Positions 1 through 10,998 of a stretch of 64,000 bases of DNA are shown piece by piece. The position numbers were made by a program, and so were the translations under genes. The notes beneath the pieces were generated by a model, which had not been told where the DNA came from, made no database searches, and was given only the letters and a program-made list of their open reading frames with translations. The stretch is from NCBI GenBank assembly GCA_009746045.1, contig RPFO01000645.1:65001-129000 (forward strand), read 5' to 3'. Within the stretch, counting starts at the first letter, position 1; each line of letters opens with the position of its first letter. This DNA is from Mesostigma viride. Taxonomy: Eukaryota > Streptophyta > Mesostigmatophyceae > Mesostigmatales > Mesostigmataceae.

Positions 1-2101
1 AACAATTGGTTATCGAAGAAGTTAAATGTCAAAAGGATTAGCCTAACCATTTGCAGGAATGATGACCCCATCTTGGGGACGTCAGCCAGGTTGGCTAAAA
101 AGCAGTCAAGCATGTCAGCATTATGATAGCAGACCGGTCACCATTCCCATCACGAGGCAGGCAGGATAGGGTCTGACAGTGGAAGGGACAACGTTCCAAG
201 CTTACCGAGAAATGGGGAGGGATGCCCGACGAGCCCGCATGACGAATGGATATTTGCGATACGCTCTGGAAGCTGACGCCGCTGAACGTAGCTTCGATGG
301 CATCCTGCATGGACAGAAGTTCTTACGGATGAAATGTCAGGCCCCATGGAAATTGTTGTGAATGAAGCATCAATTACTTTAAATCATTGCGTGAGGAAGC
401 AGTAAATGCTGGTTTAAACAATTACTTACAGCTATGCCGTCTCCAGTCTGGCCCACGTTGTTTTCTGTTTCCATTTTTCGAATTCCAATGAGGCTCGACT
501 CTATTTAACATGAATGCTAGCAATTGGTGGAACCGATCACAGCGATAACGAGAACCATTTTTGTGCAATGACTTAGCCAATAAGCGCACGTCGCCATGCA
601 TTCTCTACCTTGCAATGCATGCAAGACCTCTTTATTCCGCATTTTTGTCCCTCCATATCCGTGCATTAAGAAAGCCCCCGCTTAATCCGTTCGTGTGCAC
701 CTACGCCATAATTATCTGCGAATGACACGCCCTTCCCTACATGGCGTGTGGTCGGATTGTCGGCGTAATCCTGGCGTAATCCTGACTGTAGTGCACCAAG
801 ACAACCGAAATAAGACGTCCATATATAGGCCGCAGTAAGCGCACGAATGCTGGAGAATATATGGAAGTGTATCTTCACTAAGTTCACTTGGCTGTGTAGT
901 CTGAGGCCGCCAACCGTTGACCAAGCGAATGAAAATGGAGCGAACCTCCTACTTCGCCACCGTACACCCGTTGAGCCCGTGGATGCTGGCTTAAAGGCGA
1001 ATCTGCAACTTTGGATGAATCTGCCGTCCTGACTCTGCAAGTACAGCACTGCTCTCCAGTTCGCGTTTCTCTGCTGCCCATGGGCGGCGTGGGCAACAAC
1101 AACGACAACCAGTTCGCGTCCACAACAGCTGCCAGTTTGGGCGCGGCATGGCGAGAGCCTACACGGCTACACCCCCACACACAAGCTTAAGATTCTCAGG
1201 TTTAAGATCATGAGACTCTGGATTTGACCTCTACTAGTATTATAATTGTAGTAGAATGTAGTAGAGCTAATTATAATCGAATCAAAGTAGTAAGATTCTT
1301 TAAGATCGTGAGCCCTGGATTGGCCGGACCCCAGTCTTAAACGTGGGGGGGTGGGGGTACAGGAGCGTGCTCGAAAGGCGGGAGAGCTATTTACACGTGG
1401 CGTCTTTTTACGTGTTCTCACTGAATTTGGCCATGGGTACCTAATTAGGCACCATACCTCTCTCAGTCGAAGCAGTGAAGCGTGCAGCGGTTCTTTGCGG
1501 TTGTAAAAATCAGTAGCATTTGCCAACATTTGTGCTGATATTGGGGAGGTACAGCCTTCCTTGGTCCCTCTGCCCCCGAGCGTGGCATCGCCTGTTGTTT
1601 GAGAATGTACGACTTCTGCTTGACCTACCGTAAGTAGCTGCATTTGTCTCTGCTGAAAGACGGTAAAACTCATGATCCCACGATCAAAAACGAATCCTGC
1701 GACTATTTCTACTATTTTATTTACATCTGTGAGGCATGGCTGTACCGTAAGGTAGGTTCGGTCAAGAAACTCCCACATTACCTGTTTTTCCCTTGGCATA
1801 TGCTGTGGGGATAGTTTTTGGTCAGGAGCTCCAATTACCGCGGCAAGTATAAGTTAGTTGGCCACCACTGAATCCATAGGCGTCCGTCCGTGCACCGCTA
1901 TTCCCTTTCCCGATGATTCTTTAGGGACTATGCTCAGCAGTCTTTTACCATGCACAAAGCCACGAGTCAGCGTCCTAACACGAATGGCTGTGCTTTAAAA
2001 GTGGACTGGGACGACACTCATGGCAACGCTGCTCAAGATGTCGTGTGGGGTAGCACCAAGCATGATTTTCCCCGGGCCATGCCACTAGCGCCCTACCCTC
2101 A
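1..2101. other. No supported gene
   Basis: Short overlapping open frames occur on both strands but none has recognisable motifs, convincing codon use or paired splice sites. A short CAA-rich stretch near 1066-1107 resembles one near 54822-54862. The first coding exon of the downstream TMEM14-like gene may lie here, but I could not place it. Confidence 0.5.
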
Positions 2102-3908
2102 ATGTCCGGCACTAGTGGGGGGCGTCAGCACCCGAACAATGCAGCAGTTCCCCGCTTCCGGGAACAGCTTTTAATGCCGTGTCTCGCCTCCGGCGTTTCT
2201 CCCGATGTTCGCCCTCTCGATGTCCGCCGAGTATACATGCCTTTAGTACCCAGCACTATGTTGCTTTTACGGCTTGCATTGGTTTTTCCACCGGGCGGCC
2301 CCCGTTGGTGCCGGTGTTGGCTATGCCCATCTGCCCGCAAATGGGCTGCAAGCCTTGGCTTCCCCATGTGCTTCCTCGCCGTCCATCGTGCCACTGATGC
2401 CCCATGCGCCCTACTCCTGCAACGGCGCCCCTTTCTCCGCCCTGCAGCATACGCCGCGATGCTGTGCTTGGGGGGCATCATGGGCTATGCGTCCAAAGGG
2501 AGCCTTCCGTCCCTGCTGGGAGGGTGCGGCTCCGCCCTCGTCCTCGGGGTGCTGGCCATCCAGAGCCAAGGGGAGTTCAAGGCCGGCCGGAGGTCACTGT
2601 CGCAAATTCTCGGGTCACTGTGTGAGTCCCTGGTGGCCACTTTATGTTCACGCTCATCTCACGAGGCACGCAGGGGCTTCCCATTGTGGACGTTAAACAT
2701 GGCAAACTGGCAAAGCTGTCCATGGCCAGGGCTTCCCCCAAGCTCCAATTAAGACTGCTGACGGGTGTCACTGGTGCACTGGGTCTAGCTGGCTGCGTTC
2801 ACTTCTTGAAAGCGGGATCTGAATGAAGAGCGAATGAGCCTCGATTGACAACTCTTCCAGCATATAATCCATGGGCCTTCAAGGTGGCCTGGGTGGGGGG
2901 TCGGAAAGCCACATCTGGGTTGTTGGGTCAACAGGTTGGCGGGTTTTTGCAAGGTCGATTGTCCCCTCACCCATTTTTGTGCAGTCTATATTACCCGGCG
3001 TATTTGAGTTGAGGGTGGCATTGCGTGCATCTGTGCCACCGGGCACGCAGTAGTGGGTGGAATATTTATGGTGGCATGACCACCGCCCTTCTGCCGGCAT
3101 CAGGATTTTCTGTGGTCGCCCTTAGCAGTTTTCACTGCGCCTTTGAACGGCTATAACAGAACTGCACTGGCTCCGGCCTCTCATGTCCTGATGTCCACAC
3201 CACATCCCCCTAGCTGGCCCTTCCCCTACCTACACCACGTTGTTCTCTCCACCATTCGTTGCACCGCCTCCTCCACCCTCACCACGTTGTCATTCCCCAA
3301 CCCCTTCCATCACTCCCTCCTTTCCCTCCCGCACCACTGTCTTTTGCCGTCCCCTCCCTGCCAACCCCAGGCGTGTCTGTGATGCTGGCAGGCGTCATGT
3401 GGCTGCGCTACTCGTCCACGGGGGCCATCATGCCCGCCGCGCTGGTGGCCTCCATCAGGTGAGCATCTCTTCCCACCAGAAGCCATGGGGTGCCATTTGT
3501 GTTGATGGGAACGTGCAGGCCAGCGCAAGCTGGGTGGGTGCCAACCCTGTGCGCATCATTGCCTGCCCGTATGTGTTATGGCCTGCCCATGTGCATGATT
3601 GCCGGCCCACGTGCAATTATTGCCTGTCATGTGCACTGTTGCATGCGCCTGGACGCATGATTGCACACTTGTGTGTTTTCTGGCATGTTGGTCGAACCTT
3701 GTCAAAACTCCAACCTGTCAGCATGGCCTAACGAGCCATTCTCACTTGTACTCCGACGTGCTCCTCGACTGTGGATGGCTGTTCTACCCTGTCTCGCCGG
3801 CATATCCCGCGCCATTCCACCTCCGCTCACCTCAGCACGGCCATGTCCATCTTCTACGTGTCGCTCATTGTGGCGGGGGGCAACGCCACCAAGAGCCATC
3901 GATACTAA
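2102..3908 (+). CDS. TMEM14/FAX-like small membrane protein (3 visible exons, N-terminus uncertain)
   Basis: Exons 2102(or 2448)-2621, 3371-3458 and 3836-3908 join in phase (1, then 2) and end at a TAA. The joined protein has the TMEM14 (UPF0136) pattern: a first helix with YAAMLCLGGIMGYASKGSLP followed by LLGG, a basic stretch (EFKAGRRS), then VSVMLAGVMWLRYSSTGAIM with a following PAALVASI helix, and a final short helix ending in a basic tail (ATKSHRY). Family members are small proteins with about four helices; plant FAX members export fatty acids from plastids, which would be an inference here. The long 5' frame from the ATG at 2102 is unlike the family and low in sequence sense. A strong pyrimidine-rich acceptor ends at 2447, right before the first helix, so the true start may sit in an unseen upstream exon. 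Donors are GTGAGT at 2622 and GTGAGC at 3459. Confidence 0.72.
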
Positions 3909-5702
3909 GACACTTGTACTCAAACTGGCCATCGGGCCTGGTGGTCGGGGGCTGCAAACTAGCCAAGGTCACGGTGTGGGAGATGTTTAATGAAGTGACT
4001 CGAGAGCTGTTCAGCTGGGTGCGCCAATGGACATTTGCCTGGGCAGATCCCCTTCAGTGGCTCATCCACCCTTCAGCTGGGTTCTGTGTTTCCAAAAGCC
4101 AAAGGAAACGCAGGGAGGCACCTGGTGCACACACATGCTTGATGCGACGTGGATATTAGCAGATTTGCACAGGATTTTTCAGGCAGTTTGCGTGAGTTCG
4201 TTCATGGCAAGAACCTTTGTCGACAATACAGGACTCTGAGAGGCCTCGCCTGGTCGGTGCGCACGGTGCCACCAAGGTTGCATCGCCATCTGTTCGCTTT
4301 TCTCAGGATGCTCTGGCTAGCAGTTGGCCGAAAGTCTCACATGAGCTTATTTCTGCAGAGGGTACTCAGCTCAAAGGCCTTTTGAAGTAAGGCTTTCCCA
4401 GGCATACCCTGTTTGCTATTGCTGACACCAACTACCAAGCGTCATGCAGCTCTAGCTGGAAAGTGTATTATGAAAGAATCCCTGTCAGCAATACTGAGGC
4501 CACAAGCATGTGAAGTTGTGACTTCATTCAAAGTGATCAGGCTGTTAAAATTATTTGATGCATGCAAGGTACCAAACAGTTACCACACACTGATATGTGG
4601 CAAGCTGCTACTGGCTAGCATGCCATGGCCAAAAAAAACTTGCGAGTTTCTTTTTGTGCGTGTGTTTTATATATCCATGCAGATGCTGCAGTGTCTCATT
4701 GAGATGCATACATCATGCATGCATAGCTTAGGTAAATTCGTCAAAAAACATTATTTTGAATAAATATGCGATGTAGTCGGTAACACATCTCAACATCTTT
4801 CTATGCCCACGTTTCCATATGATAGAGTGGAGATTATATTGAGATAGTGCATCTGAATCTAGTACGTACTCCCAATGTAGGTGGCTGGGGAGATCCCCTA
4901 GCTGGTAGGCAGCCTTGCCGGCCTAGCTGTCCTTTAGAGGTGACACCATGGTCAATCTACCATGTCCAGAGTGTGGCATAGCCACCTGGTTAGGCATACT
5001 CTCAGGAGCCGCCTGCCAACACAGATGCATGAGGCACAAAAAGAGCAGCGACCAACCACGATAGCAAAGACATGAGATGGGGTGAGTACTAGATGTGTTG
5101 TGAGCCGCAGGATGCTCAGTGCTGTGCTATATATAAACATATACGTCTCCACCTTATCAATAGCGCATTGGCAACCGGGCTCCCCCTATACCGGTTGAAA
5201 AGTCAAGGGTACAACACCCTGGTCTGTAAGTGAGTTCACATGCTTGGTCAACCTGCTGTTTGCAACTTTGTGTAATCTTGCTGGTGGTATGAGTAGGGCC
5301 ATGAAATGTCATGAGCGCAGAAGGGTCCGCAAAATCACATGCTGTCTGATACAACCATGATGGCAATAACCAACAGCAACAGGTCTCAGTGCGCCTTCGC
5401 TGACGGGCATCATATGTGGCACTACATTGAAGACAGGTAACAAGGAAGTGACCCTCACGAAGCATAACACATAGACACGTAATAATGGCTGAAGCAAGTA
5501 GCAAACATAGTATCAGCCCCCTCCAAACGAAAGGATCCCAATCACAGAAAACCGTGCCCTTAGCTCCAAAGATAGATATCCGACGGAATGGGTACCCAGC
5601 AAGTCTTCTCGTGGTGTTGCCGATACAACAACAATGATCCTGCCCATCATTCACTCCAGGCTTCCAAGCTGCGCACTAAACAAGCACGCGCACTCGACTC
5701 AC
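3909..5702. other. Convergent intergenic region and 3' flanks
   Basis: AT-richer sequence between the 3' end of the TMEM14-like gene (+) and the last exon I can place of the IQ-motif gene (-). The true final exon of the minus-strand gene should lie between about 5100 and 5700, but no single acceptor stands out. Nothing else is recognisable. Confidence 0.4.
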
Positions 5703-8700
5703 CATGCGTGGTACCGGGCCGCCATGACCCACTTGCCCTCCATCAAGCATATTGCCGTGCCGTCGAAGGGCTTCCCCAGAACCATCCCCCCACGATCCGC
5801 TTGATCATATCCGTCCCCGGCGTCACCGTGTGTGGACGATCCCCCAAGCGCCTTGCTGGCGCCAGCGTCTGCCAGCACCCTGGCACGCATGCCTGCCCTC
5901 AGCGCAGCGTGTGCCTGCCAGGTGGCGAGGCAGCGGCGGGCGCGATGGCGCAGCAGCACCCCCCGTAGGTCAGCCAGCCGGAGGGACAGGGCCCTCTCCC
6001 GCCGCTGCAGCCACCGGCGGGCGCATCGCTGGATTACCAGGGCAGCTGCCGACCGTTGGGCTCTCTCCTTGAGGGTACGGCCAACACGCGCCAGCTGTAC
6101 TTGGGAGGGAGGGGAGGCGGAGGGGAGGGGGTTGGCGGGGAGGCCGGAAGGAAGGAACAGATCGGGACACCGCATTAGGGAGGGAGCGGGATTTATTGGA
6201 GCAGCATATGGAAGAGATAGGGAATATGATTTAGGGTATATGGAGCAGGAGAGAACACGAGGGCGAGAGGGCACGCGATGGATGGGTGCCCCTGTTGCCT
6301 CGTGCACCCTCCTTTGCTTTGTCAACAAAGTCAACTATGGGGTGAACCTATGTGCAAACTGTATGTGAACCCCAGCAGGCCCACGCGTCAACCTGCATTT
6401 CAACCTGCATTTCGACCTGCATTTCGACCTGCATTCGGCTGGAATGAGCCATCCCCCCTGCCGGGCCAACGGCCAAATCTGCCATGCCTTGTGATCCTAA
6501 AAATAGACAAAAGGGCTTATTTGGAGTGATGCGCTGGAGGCAGCGCCCGCATGCGTGCAGGGATCTGCCTGGCTGTGGGTGCTCTGATGGTCAATGCTCT
6601 AATGGCACATGCACGGCGGTTCGCCTGCCCCTACTCATTCATGTGCCCATGCCCCACCTGCCACACACCATCAGCACCATCGCATGTGCGCGCTCACAGC
6701 AGCGCGAGCACACCAGCACACATGGCAACGTGGAAACATGGAAACATGGAAACATGGGCAACCATAATCTTGTGGGTTGCATCGCATCGCTATGTTTAAA
6801 GGGGAGACGCAACAACGGGAGGTGCCAGGGCATAGAGTGCCTGCGTGTAAGAACCCAGCAATCCACTAGTCCACCCATCTCCACCCATGCTATGACCCTA
6901 CCTCAGTCAGAGCCTAGACTCGTCCGCTACACTCATCAAGGACGAGGCAGTCATCCATAGACAGCAAACTAGAGACCTTGCAGGCGACAGGCACGCTATG
7001 TCCGACCCCACCCCCCTCGCGCTTGCATGCCACCCAACCGAGCCCAAACTAACCATCGCAAACGGCGACCCCTCCGACATACCTATCAATATTTCACCGA
7101 CAAGTGCCTATCAGTATTTCACGCCCCGCAACGTACCCGTAACGCTGCAGAAGCACCCTCCGTGCCCGGCTGGTCACACATTGCTGCGCGCTGGTGGAAC
7201 GCACGGAAGCGGTCCCCAGCAGTGCCGTAACTACTGCCATCCGCACCCACGCCTGCTGGCGGTACACGCTTTGCCCCCCGCGAGGCATAAGGGGGGTGGG
7301 CCCCTTGGACGCCACCCCCTGGCCACCGGGTGTCTCCCCCCACCCCTGCCCCACAACACTCCTCCTCATGCCACTTGGAAGCGCCTCGGTGGCAAGGTTG
7401 ACCGAATCCACCGCGATCATGGGATCGTCTGGCGCTGACAGTGGGGCTGCCTCGTCCATCCCCCCCACCCCCAGTGCTGCCAGTATCATTGCCATGGCGT
7501 CCAGACATCATCATCCCTCCTGCCGTGCTGGTCGGGTGGCCCACACTGGCCTGGCGTGTGTGGCCCTCCTCTCCCCCTGCTTCCCTTTGTGGCGCCCCAT
7601 CCTGTTCAGCCTGGTCCTCGCCGCCACCGGCGCCCCGCAACACATCCGCAGCTGCCACGGAGACTGCAACGTTCGCACAGAACACAGGCAACGACCAGAA
7701 GTAAGGTGCCAGGCTCAGCCAAGTCATAAGGTTGCCAGATGTCAGGGTGCCAATAGTAAGGATGCCAGTAGCAAGGTTGCTGCAGGCCCCCCAATGCCCT
7801 TGTTTCCATGCAGGTGGCATGCTTGTGCAACTGTGTAACTGTGCTGGCTGTACCGACCACCACAACAAGACCCTGCGGCTACCTTGGGAGAGGCACCCAC
7901 CCAAACTTTGCTGGAAACAAAATACAAGCACGGACTGAGCAGCCTGCCGCACGAGGGGGCATGCATAGGGCAGTGTCTCCGATACGCAGCATCCCTGCAG
8001 ATATGCCTATACCTGTCATGTATCTGTACCAACTACCTGTAATGTATCTGTACCAACTACCTGTCATGTATCTGTACCTGTAATGGATCTGTACCAACTA
8101 CCTGTCGTGTAGCTGTACCAACTACCTGTAATGGATCTGTACCAACTACCTGTCATGTATCTGTACCAACTACCTGTCATGTATCTGTACCAACTACCTG
8201 GCATGGATCTCTACCAACTACCTGTCATGTATCTGTACCAAACACCTAAAATGACACTCCTACTGCACCATGTCCCTGTACCTGACAAACGTACGAGATA
8301 CATAGTCTAGTATGTAATCATCACCCAGCGTAGAAACAGCCAGGAATCCATGAGGCATCCACCCCGAACCAACCTGCTGCCTGCTTCCCACTGTGTCGTC
8401 GTCGCCGCGCTGCCAGCGCTGCCTCGATGAGAGGGTAATTCCCCTCCTGATGAACACCACGTTCGCCCTGTCGCTGCACACCAGATCCGCCCTGTCCGTG
8501 TGCCCCGCTGTCGCCCTCAAGAGGCACCCCGTAGTCATGCTCGCATTCCCCCGCATGGGCCCCTCCCTGTGGGCGCACACGGGCTTGTTGTGGCCCCGCG
8601 CCCCACCCCGGGTCGGCGGGCCATGCCCCATGCGCACGCTGTGACCTGGTGGCACCTGCTGCGAGCCATGGGTGGCCCCCTGCAGGGTGGCTGCCCTTGT

Positions 8701-9652
8701 CCATCGGCGCTCCCTGCTGTTCCGCCTGCGGGAGGGGGACACATGACCATGGGGAGCCACGAGTGACGGCAAGTGAGCGGGTGACCTCACCAGCATTACC
8801 AATTGTTTGCGCGTAGGCAGTGGATACTCCGTACATTCTTCCCTCCGTGTGACCTGTCGGCTTGTAACGGACAGCAGGCCCCGCCGTGTCCTGTCTTATA
8901 TCCGCCCTGCCTCCGTGGTAATGGACAGCAGGCGTGCGGGAGCTGGCGTATGGGATTAGAGAGGATGCCACGCCAAGCCATGTATGCGCACACGCCAAGC
9001 CATGTGCTGCGCATGGGCCAAGCCATGTGCTGTGCGTGGGAACGTCGTGCCGGAGGAATTAAGCATGGGTTGATAGTCGGATGAACCCCAGGTCCACAGC
9101 GCTACCGACCCATCGACTCAAACACCACATGGTGAGAATGCGGTAGTGACATGCGCACATTGCTGTGTCGCGCTGGAAGACGTCAACACAGGGTCACAAG
9201 GAGCAAGAGAGAGGTGGGCCGGTGGAAAGACATGACTCTTTCGCACAACTAACACAAGTGGTTCAGTATGACATTGCTAGCAATTAAGGGTTCTGATAAG
9301 GGATAACTGAATCCGATAACATATAGCACGGGGCAGCCATCATGACTCGGCTATCAACTTTGTACCCATCCTCAAGGTGGCTATCGTGCCTACTACCAGC
9401 ACTCACCCGATGGTCAGGGCCAGGGAACCGGGTAGGGAACTCGCGCAACGCTGCACTTGTCTCATCCAGGTCCCTGACGAGAGCGTCTACGGCGCTCTTT
9501 AAGGCGATCATTTCATTCGTCATCGAGGCCATGCATCGCTCGAACACGCGGTCGAACTCCTTCTCGGCGGCGATTACTTCACTGCCTTGTCGGCCCGGTC
9601 GCCCTGTGCCCGGCATTCCGCCTTGCTGGGTATCCCTTCCAATTGCCACCAT
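5703..9652 (-). CDS. Putative IQ-motif protein, four chained exons, 3' end not resolved
   Basis: Proposed exons: 9652-9407 (ATG start), 8725-8374, 7663-7137 and 6094-5703. Lengths and phases chain without a stop (phase 0, 1, 0, then 2), giving at least 505 codons. Exon 1 encodes a helical segment (EFDRVFERCMASMTNEMIAL onward) ending at a strong GTGAGT donor. Exons 2 and 3 are Gly/Ala/Arg-rich and low in complexity, with good pyrimidine-rich acceptors. Exon 4 carries an IQ-like calmodulin-binding motif (AALVIQRCARRWLQRRE) in an Arg-rich helix and ends at GTGAGT. Family and function are not recognised. An IQ motif suggests calmodulin or myosin-light-chain binding, which is inference. The chain of matching phases is the main support. 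Exons 2 and 3 could instead be chance open GC-rich frames, and exon 4 could belong to another gene. Confidence 0.42.
8013..8246. repeat. 24-bp minisatellite, about ten imperfect copies
   Basis: The unit is approximately CTGTCATGTATCTGTACCAA plus CTAC, with single-base variants and one shortened copy. It lies inside proposed intron 2 of the IQ-motif gene. Confidence 0.85.
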
Positions 9653-10744
9653 CGACTATATTAAAGCGAAACGTGGGCATGAACTATTGCGACTATAGCC
9701 ATGGGCAGATAGTCACGACAGGCCAGTTAAGCCCGATTGATCAGTTTGTGCAAACTACCTGGGCAACAAACAAGGAGTATGCAACGGGACGCCGAGAGAG
9801 CTAGCAAGGCATGTGCAATGCAGCCCCCCAATTTTATAACTTTGAAGCCGTAGTTGCGAGGCAAATTGGTCGGAGGACATAGGATGCATATTGAAAACCT
9901 AGAGCATCGACATTTCTGTCGGCGCTCATACTTCCACCAAAACTCATTACGCGAATTCTTTACAATTAGATCGTTTTATGGATCTGGACCTTCAAAAGGA
10001 ATGCCAGTTTTTTTGGAACGCATAGATATCCGGTGCCTCGGATCAAGCGTGCCGTTGTTTCGTCGCCAGAGTGAGACTTGCGTAGGTAAAACCTTCGAAA
10101 CTACGCTATAGCTAGAAACTGTCCATCCAACGAATGAGACAACAACGCCAGGCATCGCTAGATGGGCAGGAGCCTAGCGCGATTGATGCAAAGGCATCCG
10201 AAAGCCGGGGCTGAATAATTATGTACTTACGTAGCCACAGCATCGTGATCGCGGGAGACTAATAATTGTTTGCATGGCGGGAAATTTGGAATGTACGGTG
10301 ATGACTAGTGCCATTATCTACTGTTGACTTGAGCTGTGTCCTCGGCTCGTCAGTCCTCGCTGGCAGCCACATGTGAACTTTGTCTAGTTCTGCCAGCCGA
10401 GCGTTTCTGTTAATTCTGGCGCCGTTTGGGCCTGGGTGCTTGACTGCTTGCCTGCTTGGTTTTTTTACTTTTTTATTTCCCCCTTTCCCCGCGCAAGGTC
10501 GAGCGCCCAGTCCCCATGCACCTCGCCGCGCCGGGGTGCAAAATAATTATCACAAAATATAAACACCTCAGGAATACCAGCTAAGATATTTAGCACGATA
10601 CTTGTAACTTGCCACGAACCGACAAGGAGATGCGAAGCAAGTTGCAGCATTAATGAATTCGTTCTGGGCATTTCAGGCATTTTCTGCCTAAAGGCGTCAC
10701 TATAATCACTACGCATATATGATCCTGCTGCTGCTGTCACAACT
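9653..10744. other. Divergent intergenic region upstream of UMP synthase
   Basis: About 1.3 kb separates the ATG of the minus-strand gene at 9652 from the UMP synthase ATG at 10999, so it presumably holds promoters for both. No clear TATA box or other motif was picked out. No gene is supported. Confidence 0.4.
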
Positions 10745-10812
10745 CGAAGCTGCGGAATGCAAGAAGCTGCGGAATGCAAGAAGCTGCGGAATGCAAGAAG
10801 CTGCGCAATGCA
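10745..10812. repeat. 17-bp tandem repeat, four copies, in the UMP synthase leader
   Basis: The unit is GAAGCTGCGGAATGCAA, three near-perfect copies plus a fourth with changes. It sits upstream of the chosen start codon. An upstream in-frame ATG at 10774 lies inside the array, so an N-terminal extension is formally possible. Confidence 0.85.
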
Positions 10813-10998
10813 CGCAGCACTGGAGCAGGCAGCCCGCGAAACTACGTGAAAACCGACCATTGCCACCTAAGTCAAGTCCTTTCTACGGTCGCTCAGAGCA
10901 GCAACAGCTTGCAAGTCCCCACAAACGCACGCACAACAACATTAGAACATACATTAGAAGACAAATTTGCAGTGCACAGCGCAACAGCACGCCCAACT

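Noticed and set aside
2102-2447. ORF from ATG 2102 as a plastid transit peptide
   Set aside because: Kept only as an option. It is unusually Cys/Arg/Pro-rich and precedes a strong acceptor at 2446-2447, so it may be intron or UTR.
5157-5654. 165-residue minus-strand Cys-rich frame
   Set aside because: AT-rich codon use unlike the exons, no motif, and no clear splice link to the exon ending at 5703. The real last exon may be somewhere within it.
8260-8802. 180-residue minus-strand frame in an alternative phase over proposed IQ-gene exon 2
   Set aside because: It does not connect in phase with the neighbouring exons; the other frame does.
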